From Pseudomonadota bacterium (GTDB lineage: Bacteria > Pseudomonadota > Alphaproteobacteria > Sphingomonadales > Sphingomonadaceae), in contig JAEWZX010000032.1 of assembly GCA_023394965.1 (NCBI GenBank), forward strand, positions 12,629-76,628: DNA of 64,000 nucleotides, read 5' to 3'. Numbering within the stretch: the first letter of the stretch is position 1; each line of letters starts with the position of its first letter. Made by a program: the position numbers and the translations under genes. The notes beneath the pieces are model-generated. The model was not told the origin of the DNA. It saw nothing but the letters and a program-made list of their open reading frames with translations, and did no database searches. This document shows positions 8,471 through 17,061 of this stretch, one piece after another.

Positions 8471-8475
8471 CCCAC

Positions 8476-8808
8476 CCCTTAGCGGAGACAATTTCCAAAT
8501 GTAAAGGTCGAGATTGTCTCATTTGCACTTCGCGGAGATACGTAGAAGTAAGAGATTGGAGATTTTCACCAACCCATGATTAACGATCTGTGTGCGAAGC
8601 CACGCCAACTGTGCATCAATCCTCCCGATTGATCAGCGGCTGGTCAACCTTCGCCACAGGACCAATTTAGACCTAGTTGTAAAAGCCGAACCTTTCTGCA
8701 TGGCAAGTGTGTTGTGCTGCAGAAACAGGCAGGGCATAGCTGCCACACACATCGAAAGATCGTCGAGGTTCAGCCACGCGGCAGACCCGAGAAGCAAGGT
8801 ATAGACTT
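8476..8808. other. Intergenic region between the zinc operon and ugd
   Basis: 333 bases between divergent genes and relatively AT-rich, so it must carry promoters for both sides. An 8-bp perfect inverted repeat, GAGACAAT at 8485-8492 and ATTGTCTC at 8513-8520, may be a protein-binding site or a hairpin. A 70-codon open frame at 8592-8804 has no family resemblance or ribosome site and is not called. An AAGG before the ATG at 8809 is the ugd ribosome site. Confidence 0.5.
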
Positions 8809-10119
8809 ATGAAGATCGCAATGGTTGGCTCAGGTTACGTAGGCCTCGTTTCCGGCGCTTGTTTCGCCGATTTCGGGCATGATGTGGTCTGTATCGACAA
8901 AGACCAGTCCAAGATCGACCGTCTGAAAGACGGAATAATGCCCATCTACGAGCCAGGTCTCGCTGAGCTGGTGGAAACCAACGTCAAAGCGAAGCGCCTG
9001 ACTTTCGCTGCCAATCTGGCGGAGGGAATCAGGAATGCCGACGCGATCTTCATCGCTGTCGGCACCCCCAGTCGCCGCGGCGACGGTCACGCGGACCTAT
9101 CCTTCGTTTACGCTGTAGCCAATGAGATAGGCGAGCATCTCTCGGGCGATGCAGTGGTGGTAACCAAATCTACAGTTCCGGTCGGTACTGGCGACGAGGT
9201 AGAACGGATCCTGAAAGACAGCGGAACCAAACACCGCTTCTCCGTCGTCTCCAACCCCGAATTCCTGCGCGAAGGTGCCGCGATTGGCGATTTCAAGCGA
9301 CCCGACCGTATCGTTATCGGCGCTGAAGATGACTTTGGTCGCGAGGTCATGAGCGAAGTCTACCGTCCGCTGTTTCTCAACGAATCGCCCATCCTGTTCA
9401 CCGGTCGCCGCACAAGCGAACTCATCAAATACGCCGCAAACGCATTTCTTGCCACGAAGATCACTTTCATCAACGAGATGGCCGATCTGTGCGAAAAAGT
9501 GGGTGCCGATGTTCAGGACGTCAGTCGCGGCATCGGCATGGACAACCGCATAGGGTCCAAGTTCCTGCATGCCGGCCCTGGATATGGTGGTTCATGCTTC
9601 CCGAAGGACACGCTCGCGCTGCTCAAGACGGCTGAAGATTATGACAGTCCCACCCGGATTATCGAGGCTGTGGTCAAGGTCAACGAAAGCCGTAAGAGAG
9701 CTATGGGCCGAAAGGTCCTTGATGCCCTTGGCGGGGTGGACGAGGCCCGCGGCAAGAAGGCGGCACTGCTGGGTCTGACCTTCAAACCGAACACCGACGA
9801 TATGCGCGATTCGCCTGCCATTGCCGTGGCGCAGGCCCTGACCGATGCGGGTGTGCAGGTGGCGGCATACGATCCCGAAGGCATGGAACAGGCAAAACCG
9901 CTTATGCCTGATGTGGAAATGGTTGAAGACCCCTATGCCGCCATTACCGACGCAGATGCCATCGCCATTGTCACGGAGTGGGATGCTTTCCGCGCGCTGG
10001 ACCTGAAACGAGTCATGGATTTGGCAAAATCCCCCGTGCTGGTGGATCTGCGCAATATTTACCGCCCGGCAGACATCCGCGATATGGGTTTTGCCTACAC
10101 CAGCATTGGGCGAGCCTAA
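8809..10119 (+). CDS. ugd: UDP-glucose 6-dehydrogenase
   Basis: A 436-residue NAD-dependent enzyme oxidising UDP-glucose to UDP-glucuronate. It has the N-terminal Rossmann motif GSGYVGLVSG (residues 7-16), the FIAVGTPS loop, the central helical domain and the catalytic Cys in GPGYGGSCFPKDT (Cys near 262). The C-terminal UDP-binding domain with LGLTFKPNTDDMRDSPA is complete. It opens the plus-strand half of the exopolysaccharide locus, supplying the uronic acid donor. The epimerase at 34641 could turn the product into UDP-galacturonate. Confidence 0.96.
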   Translation: MKIAMVGSGYVGLVSGACFADFGHDVVCIDKDQSKIDRLKDGIMPIYEPGLAELVETNVKAKRLTFAANLAEGIRNADAIFIAVGTPSRRGDGHADLSFVYAVANEIGEHLSGDAVVVTKSTVPVGTGDEVERILKDSGTKHRFSVVSNPEFLREGAAIGDFKRPDRIVIGAEDDFGREVMSEVYRPLFLNESPILFTGRRTSELIKYAANAFLATKITFINEMADLCEKVGADVQDVSRGIGMDNRIGSKFLHAGPGYGGSCFPKDTLALLKTAEDYDSPTRIIEAVVKVNESRKRAMGRKVLDALGGVDEARGKKAALLGLTFKPNTDDMRDSPAIAVAQALTDAGVQVAAYDPEGMEQAKPLMPDVEMVEDPYAAITDADAIAIVTEWDAFRALDLKRVMDLAKSPVLVDLRNIYRPADIRDMGFAYTSIGRA

Positions 10120-10314
10120 AGCTTCGTCTGGATCAAAACATACTATGCATGCGGTCGCGCCTGGTGGATGCTGGGCGTGCCTGCCAGCACTGCCTCACTG
10201 ACTGCCAAAAGGGAGCATGGGGTGCCGCAGGCCGGACGCTAGTATTTCACCGGATTGCTCTCTGACCCGAAATGGTTAGCCGACAGCTTCATGGGCTGTG
10301 GGGAGGATCAATCG

Positions 10315-11382
10315 ATGAGGGCTGGAAAGCCGGCGGCAACGATCCTTCCGATCCAATATCTGAGAGGGTTTGCCGCCCTTTTAGTTATCTTTGTACATGC
10401 GAGCGATCAGTTGCGAATCGCCATGCCTTACAACCCCAAACTCGGTCATTTCGGGGTCGATATATTCTTTGTGATATCGGGCTTCATCATGATCTTTATT
10501 TCCGATAGGAAAGCACCGAACCCAATTCAATTCTTCACCAATCGAATTAGGCGTATCGTTCCTATTTACTGGTTCTACACGAGCGTTACGGCTGTTCTTG
10601 TCATATCCATGCCTTCTGCTTTTCGTGGTACGGAATTTACACTCAGCCACTATATCCAATCACTGTTTTTCATTGCGCATGAACAGCCCGGCAATACGAA
10701 TACTGTGTCTCCGCTGCTGCGGCTCGGCTGGACGCTCAACTACGAAATGTTCTTCTATGCGCTGTTCGCGATAGCGATTGCCATTTCCTTCAAAAGCCGG
10801 CTGATTCTGACGTTGCTGGCGATCACCGTCCTCGTCCTGTTTGGCTGGCTGGTCGATGCCGGGCCCGTATGGCGGTTTTACACGGGCAGCATCATGCTGG
10901 AGTTTGCTTTCGGCATGGCCATAGGGGCCTGGTTTGTTATCCATGGCAGACCTTCGGCGAAGCTGACGCCGCTGTTCTGGCTTGCCGCCGCAGGCTGCAT
11001 CATCTGGGCCGAAGCCATCATGTGGGACAGGCCGACGCGCGGGATCGTCTATGGAATTCCGGCGGCGATCCTGGTCTATCTGTCGCTGGCGGTTCCCGCG
11101 ACGGGGGAAGGTTTCGTCGGCAAGGCACTGAGAAATCTCGGTGATGCCTCTTACAGCATCTATCTGTCCCATCTCTTCCCCCTCGCAATGATGCGCATTG
11201 TCTGGGAGGCCCTGGGCCTTCCCAGAACCGCGGCAGCGAACCTGCTGTTCGTCGGCACGGCAATGGTGGCGGCGGCAATCACAGGCATCTTTGCCTATCG
11301 CCTGATCGAGCGCCCGCTCGACCGCCGGGCAAGATCCCTCGTCTCCCGCACAGTCCCTGCCCCGGCAGTGGCATCGAGCTGA
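10315..11382 (+). CDS. Acyltransferase family 3 membrane protein
   Basis: 355 residues with about ten membrane segments and the acyltransferase-3 pattern. The N-terminal YLRGFAALLVIFVHASDQ contains the conserved RG...H, VDIFFVISGFIM follows, and a C-terminal SIYLSHLFP is present. This family O-acetylates or O-succinylates exopolysaccharide sugars in the inner membrane. The ATG at 10315 follows GGGAGG (10301-10306) at 8-9 bp; the frame extends upstream to 10255 without a ribosome site. It is followed 16 bp later by the polymerase-like gene, so it is probably in one operon with the next three genes and decorates the same polymer. Confidence 0.88.
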   Translation: MRAGKPAATILPIQYLRGFAALLVIFVHASDQLRIAMPYNPKLGHFGVDIFFVISGFIMIFISDRKAPNPIQFFTNRIRRIVPIYWFYTSVTAVLVISMPSAFRGTEFTLSHYIQSLFFIAHEQPGNTNTVSPLLRLGWTLNYEMFFYALFAIAIAISFKSRLILTLLAITVLVLFGWLVDAGPVWRFYTGSIMLEFAFGMAIGAWFVIHGRPSAKLTPLFWLAAAGCIIWAEAIMWDRPTRGIVYGIPAAILVYLSLAVPATGEGFVGKALRNLGDASYSIYLSHLFPLAMMRIVWEALGLPRTAAANLLFVGTAMVAAAITGIFAYRLIERPLDRRARSLVSRTVPAPAVASS

Positions 11383-11398
11383 CTGCCGAGGCGTCCAG

Positions 11399-12700
11399 AT
11401 GATCGCGCCCCGGCCCCATCGATCGCTGCGTCGTGAACACACGCCCGGCGCCGGGCGCAAAGGTGGTGCCGATATACGCGCACTGGCGGACCTCCCGCTG
11501 GCAGTGAGCACCTTCACTGCCCTGTCAGCCTTCGTCTACGTCTTCGGGTTCAATTTCCTGCCACAGGGCATGCGGTCTTTGCTGGCCGGCATATTGGCCG
11601 TTTCCGCGATTGGCGCATTTGCGCTGGAGTTGAGAAAGCAGGCGCGATCGCCATCGTCCGCGATGATGACCGGCGCGCTGTTGCTTATGCTGGGCGTCGC
11701 GCTGATTACCCTCACGGCCTATCGCCCGCCGTCCGATATCGCTGTCGTCATCCGAAATTTCAGCGGCATCCTGTTGATCGCATGGTCGCTTACGCAAATC
11801 CGCTGGTCGGCAGGATTGGAACGGCTGCTTGCATGTCTGGGCGTGGCAGCCATCGCGCTGTGCATCCTGCTGCCGATTATCGACGATCCGATTCTGCGGG
11901 CCGGCACCCTGCGAATGGGATCGATAACGTCGGGCCATGAGAGCCTGCATCCCAGCGCCTATCTGACAGTGATCGTCGCCTTCTGGGCGCTGGCGATGGG
12001 TTATTTCAAAAAGGCACTGGCACCGGCAGTTCTGGCGTCTCTGATACTGATCGCGATAACGGCGCTCTACCGTGCCGAAGCCGCGATCTATCTGCTCGTC
12101 TTTCTGTTCGCCGCCACAACCATATCCGTGTTCCTGAGCAGCAAGACGAACGAAATCGTCAGTCGGGCCGCGCCTATCGCGCTGCTATGCACGTTCATCG
12201 CCTTCTTCGTCATTCTGAACTGGACCCCGGATAGCTGGGATCTTTACATGGGCAGCGGGCGGATCGGTGCCTGGCTGGACCGTTCCCAGCGTTTGGCCGA
12301 GCGCGATTTCTGGCGATTGCTCTTCGGGCAAGGCCCGGGCAGCGATGCGTATTTCGGGACCTATACCTGGCGGGACAAATCCACCCATTCGCACAATGAT
12401 TTTCTCAACGTCGCCCTTGAACTGGGGCTGGTCGGGATCGCCGCCTTTGTTGTGATGATGGTGGGCATGGTTTTCACCGCGCCCCGCTATCTGCGCTATT
12501 TTGTCATGATCGTGATGCTGGCCCCGTTCATGAGCGGGGGCATCCTATTCAAGCCGACCGTCGCGCCCATCATGGCGCTCGTCATTCTGCACACCCGCAT
12601 GATGTACGAAACAGCGAAGGCGAAGCGTGGCGGCAGGCCCTATCGCCCACGGCTGATCGCCTTCACAGCCCCACACTTCAGGGCTGGCCTGGCGCGGTGA
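11399..12700 (+). CDS. O-antigen ligase / Wzy polymerase-like membrane protein
   Basis: 433 residues with about ten to twelve hydrophobic segments. The large loop ending STHSHNDFLNVALELGLVG, near residue 330, is the O-antigen ligase (Wzy_C) signature; it follows FGQGPGSDAYFG. Such proteins polymerise repeat units or ligate polymer in the periplasm. It overlaps the next gene by 4 bp. A second protein of this class lies in the same locus at 22245-23618, so one may be the polymerase and the other a ligase or capping enzyme. The start at 11399 is taken from the ORF limit; the first ~30 residues are polar and basic. Confidence 0.85.
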   Translation: MIAPRPHRSLRREHTPGAGRKGGADIRALADLPLAVSTFTALSAFVYVFGFNFLPQGMRSLLAGILAVSAIGAFALELRKQARSPSSAMMTGALLLMLGVALITLTAYRPPSDIAVVIRNFSGILLIAWSLTQIRWSAGLERLLACLGVAAIALCILLPIIDDPILRAGTLRMGSITSGHESLHPSAYLTVIVAFWALAMGYFKKALAPAVLASLILIAITALYRAEAAIYLLVFLFAATTISVFLSSKTNEIVSRAAPIALLCTFIAFFVILNWTPDSWDLYMGSGRIGAWLDRSQRLAERDFWRLLFGQGPGSDAYFGTYTWRDKSTHSHNDFLNVALELGLVGIAAFVVMMVGMVFTAPRYLRYFVMIVMLAPFMSGGILFKPTVAPIMALVILHTRMMYETAKAKRGGRPYRPRLIAFTAPHFRAGLAR

Positions 12701-13506
12701 TCAGGCGGATTTGCACGCTGGCCGCCGTCCTGATTGTTCCGGGCTTCGTGGGGGTACTGGTATGTTTCATCCTGTTGCATGACTGGGCAGACATGCGCGC
12801 TTATACGGCCGATGACATGCAGGCTTTGCCTGCTTCGCTGTTCGAAACCGCGATCACCCGCGCCGGGGCACAGCACCAGCTATGCTGCGATAACTCGCTG
12901 ACAATCGACCCCGATCGCCAAATCATGACGTTCAGGATCGTCCCCGGCCAGGCGGCAGTTCATGGCAGCATGCGCGCTGAAATCCGGTCGCTGGCAAGCC
13001 GGATCGGGCAGCGTTACCGCTATCGCGCCGATGTGCGCGCGGCAGAAGGCTGGCAGTTTTCTCCCCACCCCACGATCGCGATGCAATGGCATGCAACCAG
13101 GGATGTCTGGTTCTTCGAACAAGGTCGCAAACCCCCGTTGGCCATCCGGGCAACAGGCAAGGACTGGGTGATTGCGGTGAATTCCGATGCAGGCTTTGCC
13201 ACACCGTTCGCGACCCGCAGCGAAGAACGCGTGATCGCGCGTTTCCCCATGCAGTTGGGGGCATGGGAAAGCCTGGAATTCGAGGTGTTATGGTCGCCGG
13301 ATCGCAGCGGCCGCATTGCCGTGCACCGCAACGGGAAATTGATCGCCAGCGATCGCGGCGCCAACTGCTTCAACGATGTGATCGGTCCTTATTTCAAATT
13401 CGGCAATTACCAGCCGCTTGGGCAGAACCACCGGACGATGGATAAACGGGTGCTGTCATTCCGTAATGTAAGCTGGGAAAGAATCGCCAATGCCAGCTTC
13501 GATTGA
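12697..13506 (+). CDS. Heparin-lyase-I-like (polysaccharide lyase fold) protein, membrane anchored or secreted
   Basis: 269 residues. The N-terminal hydrophobic segment (about 4-27) is a signal peptide or anchor. The rest resembles the beta-jelly-roll of heparin lyase I-type/DUF4886-like lyases: alternating strands, AMQWHATRD, LEFEVLWSPDRSGRIAVHRNGK, and the C-terminal GPYFKFGNYQ, which is characteristic of this fold. It starts with GTG inside the last codons of the polymerase gene and overlaps the sulfotransferase by 17 bp, so the three are translationally coupled. By inference it trims or releases the nascent polymer. Lyase activity is not proven; a carbohydrate-binding role is possible. 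Confidence 0.7.
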   Translation: MIRRICTLAAVLIVPGFVGVLVCFILLHDWADMRAYTADDMQALPASLFETAITRAGAQHQLCCDNSLTIDPDRQIMTFRIVPGQAAVHGSMRAEIRSLASRIGQRYRYRADVRAAEGWQFSPHPTIAMQWHATRDVWFFEQGRKPPLAIRATGKDWVIAVNSDAGFATPFATRSEERVIARFPMQLGAWESLEFEVLWSPDRSGRIAVHRNGKLIASDRGANCFNDVIGPYFKFGNYQPLGQNHRTMDKRVLSFRNVSWERIANASFD

Positions 13507-14440
13507 ACGGATCAGGGCGCATTCCCTTTTCGTCCTGGGTGTGCAGAAAGCCGGGACGACATCGTTGCACACTCTGCTGGCGCAGCATCCGTCCATAGCG
13601 GCTGCCAATCCCAAGGAACCGAACCACTATATAAAAATCGCGGCAACCGGGCCGATGATCCTGGCCACCGGGCCAGCCGAGATGGCAGCCCTGCCCTATT
13701 TCCATGACGACGATTACCGCAGGGCATTCAGCGTAGAGAATGACCACACGCAGTTCTATCTGGACAGCAGCACGGGATACTTGCCCTATGACGAAGCGCT
13801 GGACACGATCGCCCAGCGTTGCACCAGCCCGCGGGTCATCGTGGTTTTGCGCGATCCCGTATCGCGGGCCTATTCCGCCTATAACTGGGCGCGGAAGATG
13901 GGCTGGGAACCGCTCGACACATTTGAAGCTGCGCTTGAGGCCGAGGATGCGCGGCGGGCGGCGGGATACTGGTTCAGCTATTGGTACAGGCATCACAGCC
14001 TTTATGCCGCCCGCATCAAGGCTGTGACCTCGCGCTTTCCCTTCAGCAAATTCATTTTGTTCGACGATCTCAAATCGCGCCCGGGCGAAATCTGCCAGGA
14101 TATCTTCGCATGGCTTGGCCTTCCCCCGGTCGAGGTCACGAAGACGCAAGCCAATCGGTCCGGCCTCGATCGCGGCTTCATGCGGCAGCAACTGCGCAAG
14201 GCGATAGGCACGCGGCGCAGCGAACAGGGCAAGCTTGCGGGCATGATACGCGCCGCCCTCCCCGCCCGTTTGCTGAGCGGTGCCAAACGGCAGATTACCG
14301 ACCGGCTCGACGCCGAACTCGTCCCCCCAGCGCCCCTTGCGGCAGATTTGAAAGCCTCGCTCGCGTGCGGCTTTGAAGAGGAGATCGGCGCGACCGAGAC
14401 AATGCTCGGCCGCGATCTGTCGGCATGGCGGCAGCCCTAA
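13490..14440 (+). CDS. Sulfotransferase (PAPS-dependent, carbohydrate type)
   Basis: 316 residues of the Sulfotransfer_1 / heparan-sulfate type. The 5'-phosphosulfate loop QKAGTTSLH is at 19-27. The 3'-phosphate site VIVVLRDPVSRAYSAY, near residues 116-131, has the conserved Arg and Ser. NPKEPNHY follows the first motif, as in HS sulfotransferases. It is probably cytoplasmic (no signal) and would sulfate the EPS repeat unit or lipid-linked sugar with PAPS. It is the last gene of the plus-strand operon and ends within 4 bp of the convergent flippase stop. No PAPS synthesis genes are nearby. Confidence 0.88.
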   Translation: MPASIERIRAHSLFVLGVQKAGTTSLHTLLAQHPSIAAANPKEPNHYIKIAATGPMILATGPAEMAALPYFHDDDYRRAFSVENDHTQFYLDSSTGYLPYDEALDTIAQRCTSPRVIVVLRDPVSRAYSAYNWARKMGWEPLDTFEAALEAEDARRAAGYWFSYWYRHHSLYAARIKAVTSRFPFSKFILFDDLKSRPGEICQDIFAWLGLPPVEVTKTQANRSGLDRGFMRQQLRKAIGTRRSEQGKLAGMIRAALPARLLSGAKRQITDRLDAELVPPAPLAADLKASLACGFEEEIGATETMLGRDLSAWRQP

Positions 14441-15807
14441 TCACGGGGACTATCGGCCAGCGGCTCTTTGGCGGGCGGGACGATCAAGGCGAATGCCGAA
14501 GCATCGATACCGAAAGCCCGGCGGCAGTATAGCGCCAGTACCAAATTCGATCCGCCGATGGTTGCCGCAGCGGCCAGGGCCGCGCCCATGGTGCCGTAAA
14601 AATAGGCGGCGGCAGCCATGGCCGCCCCGCCGACAGCAACGAAAGCAAGGCGGATCCATGCCGCAACCCGTTCCGCACCGATCATGTTGAGCACCACCCC
14701 GACGCTCCCCGTGGCGGCATTGATGCACTGGCCGACACCCAGCACCATCAATTCGGCATAAAGCGCGCTCGCCTGCGGGCCGGCAAACCCCAGAAGCCAG
14801 CGGCCCGCCGCCACGAAAACGGCAAGCGCGACAAGCGAAGGCAGCAGAGCCAGCACGCTGGCGGCCCCCAGCAGACGATCGAGCTTCCCACGCTCGCCCG
14901 CATAGTACAGCTTTGCGACCTCGGGCCCGATAATCAGATTGATCGACACCAGCACGAAACTGGCCAGCGCCGCAGTCCGCTGGACCAGGAAATACCGGCC
15001 TGCATCCGCTTCGGACAGGAAGGCCCCGACCGCCAGAACATCGACATTGCCGGCCAGCGCCACGGCGCTGGCGGATACCCACATCGGCAGCGCTGCCTTT
15101 CGCCAGGCGGGACGATCGAAGGCGGTATCCGCCGTTTGGATGGGTGCCGGGGTGATGGCGGCAACACGCTGTTTCTGGATCAGGCCGAGCCCGGCCAGCG
15201 TTGCACTGGCGGCGATGAACAGCACAAGCGCCTGCTGGTCCGCATACGCCTGCCACGACGCCACATAACCGATGGGAATCAGCAGCGCACGCCACAGGAC
15301 ATCGCGGGGTGCCAACGCGGTGAAAATCCCGCCATGCGCGCGGGCGAGGCTGCTTTGAAAGCCCATCATCGTATAAAGCGGCAGCAGCAGAAATCCGAGC
15401 GAATAGGCCACCGGATCGGATATGCGCCCTGCCCCGTACAGCACCCAGACGCTCACGATCAGCAGCAGCATGGCCAGAATTGCAACGCGCAGAATGATCG
15501 TGCGCGAGAAGATCGTCAGGCCTTTCGCAAGGTCGAACCGCCCCTGCGCCTGATATTGTCCGAGAAACCGCAGCCCCGCCGTCGGCAGGCCCATGGCGCA
15601 CACAATCGACAGCGGAACGACGAGGCTGAGAACGATGGCGAAAACACCATATGCCTGTGGGGCCAGCCACCGCGCGAGCAGCACGACACCTGCATAACTC
15701 GATACTGCCCAGGCGATCCGCAGGACGAGCGAAAATCCCGCCATGCCCATGAACCGGCGGGCGATATCGTCACCGACCGATCCGCGCAGGCGGGACCGGA
15801 TCGTCAT
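14437..15807 (-). CDS. Polysaccharide flippase (Wzx/MATE-like)
   Basis: 456 residues with about twelve to fourteen hydrophobic helices in pairs. The N-terminal GMAGFSLVLRIAWAVSSYAGVVLLARWLAP and YGVFAIVLSLV belong to the polysaccharide biosynthesis (Wzx/RfbX) family. It would flip undecaprenyl-linked repeat units to the periplasm for the polymerase. It lies 12 bp after the GT4 gene on the same strand and ends convergently with the sulfotransferase gene, with a 4-bp overlap. Confidence 0.9.
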   Translation of the reverse strand: MTIRSRLRGSVGDDIARRFMGMAGFSLVLRIAWAVSSYAGVVLLARWLAPQAYGVFAIVLSLVVPLSIVCAMGLPTAGLRFLGQYQAQGRFDLAKGLTIFSRTIILRVAILAMLLLIVSVWVLYGAGRISDPVAYSLGFLLLPLYTMMGFQSSLARAHGGIFTALAPRDVLWRALLIPIGYVASWQAYADQQALVLFIAASATLAGLGLIQKQRVAAITPAPIQTADTAFDRPAWRKAALPMWVSASAVALAGNVDVLAVGAFLSEADAGRYFLVQRTAALASFVLVSINLIIGPEVAKLYYAGERGKLDRLLGAASVLALLPSLVALAVFVAAGRWLLGFAGPQASALYAELMVLGVGQCINAATGSVGVVLNMIGAERVAAWIRLAFVAVGGAAMAAAAYFYGTMGAALAAAATIGGSNLVLALYCRRAFGIDASAFALIVPPAKEPLADSPRD

Positions 15808-15819
15808 GCACAGCCGCTT

Positions 15820-17061
15820 TCAGCAAAGGGCGCGATGATAAGCCCCCAACAGCGGCGCGATCTGCCTGTCCCAGCACAGATCATCTTCGACACGGCGGCG
15901 GCCAAGCTCGCCCATGGAACGCAGTTTTACCGGGTCGGACAGCAGTTCGAGGACCCGTTCGGCAAAGTCCACGGGATCGTTCCGGGCGGCATAGAGCGAT
16001 GCACCCTGAGCGGAGTAGCGCCCCTCTTTCACATTGAACTGCACGATGGGTTTGGCAAATGCCATATATTCCAGGACCTTGTTCATGGTGGACAGGTCGT
16101 TCATCGCATTCACCCGATCGGGATTCACGCAGATGTCGGCCGAAGAGAGCGCGGAAAAGAGATCCTGATCCGGCACCCGTCCGGTGAAGGTGACGTAATC
16201 GCTCACCCCCAGATCCCTTGCCATGGCTCTGAGCTTGGGCAGGCTCGATCCGCCCCCCACGAGACAGAACTGAATGTCTTCGCGCTGTCTTGCCTGGACG
16301 ATGTGCCGAACGCTTTCGAGCAGCAGATCGATGCCTTCCTGTGCGCCCATCACCCCGACATAACCGACGAGATACTGGCGGCCGTTGCGCCATTTATCGT
16401 CACGCGGCAGGCGCTTGATCGTGTTCAGATCAGGCCCCGATCGCACGACGAATGTGGCCCCATGCTTCTTGCCGCCCCTGCGCTGCGCAATCGCGCGGTA
16501 ACTCTCGTTGGTGCAGATCACGACATCGGCGGCCTTGAACGTCAGCCATTCGAACACCACCAGCAGACGCCAGAAGAAATCGCGCCGCCCGAACTTGGCT
16601 TCGTACAGTTCGGGATTGATGTCGTGATGATCGAAGATGAATTTCTTGCCGATCAGCTTGAAGGGCAAGGCCACCAGGAAGATGAGATCCGGCGGATTGC
16701 ACGCGTGGATCACATCGAACCCGTGCCTGCGCCAGATCTTCCAGGCCAGCCTGGTCTGGTGCCAGAGCGCAGCGCCATATTCTCGCAGATACGACCATGG
16801 GCCGTCCGCTTCGACAGGCAGATGGTGGCGGTAGATATCGATGCCCTCGATCCGTTCGTGACCCTCGCCATCGCCCTGCCCCACCGGGCAGATGACCGAT
16901 ACGGCAGCGCCTGCGGATTTCAGTGTGCGCGCTTCCTGCCACACGCGCCGGTCGAACGGCACGGGCAGGTTTTCGACAATGATGAGAACAGCTTTGCCCT
17001 CCAGCGGCCCGGTGTCCGCGAGGCAAGGTGAGTTCTGGCAGACGCTACTGGTTTTCGGCAC
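15820..17061 (-). CDS. Glycosyltransferase family 4
   Basis: About 413 residues of a GT-B fold enzyme. The family similarity begins with LIIVENLPVPFDRRVWQEAR and continues through FDVIHACNPPDL, the central VGYVGVMGAQEGIDLLLE and the donor-site region with EYMAFAKPIVQF. It transfers one sugar of the EPS repeat unit on the inner face of the membrane; the sugar cannot be read. The frame is open back to 17172 inside the pyrophosphorylase gene. I placed the start at a GTG (17061) just before that gene's stop, but no start has a clear ribosome site, so the first 20-60 residues are uncertain. Confidence 0.82.
   Translation of the reverse strand: MPKTSSVCQNSPCLADTGPLEGKAVLIIVENLPVPFDRRVWQEARTLKSAGAAVSVICPVGQGDGEGHERIEGIDIYRHHLPVEADGPWSYLREYGAALWHQTRLAWKIWRRHGFDVIHACNPPDLIFLVALPFKLIGKKFIFDHHDINPELYEAKFGRRDFFWRLLVVFEWLTFKAADVVICTNESYRAIAQRRGGKKHGATFVVRSGPDLNTIKRLPRDDKWRNGRQYLVGYVGVMGAQEGIDLLLESVRHIVQARQREDIQFCLVGGGSSLPKLRAMARDLGVSDYVTFTGRVPDQDLFSALSSADICVNPDRVNAMNDLSTMNKVLEYMAFAKPIVQFNVKEGRYSAQGASLYAARNDPVDFAERVLELLSDPVKLRSMGELGRRRVEDDLCWDRQIAPLLGAYHRALC

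Noticed and set aside
8592..8804. 70-codon open frame before ugd
   Set aside because: It has no ribosome site and no family resemblance, and it lies in an expected promoter region.
15136..17031. A very long open frame on the plus strand through the flippase and GT4 genes
   Set aside because: The minus-strand frames carry clear Wzx and GT4 motifs in continuous order. The plus-strand translation is rich in Arg/His/Gln with no family motif, the usual result of antisense frames in GC-rich DNA.
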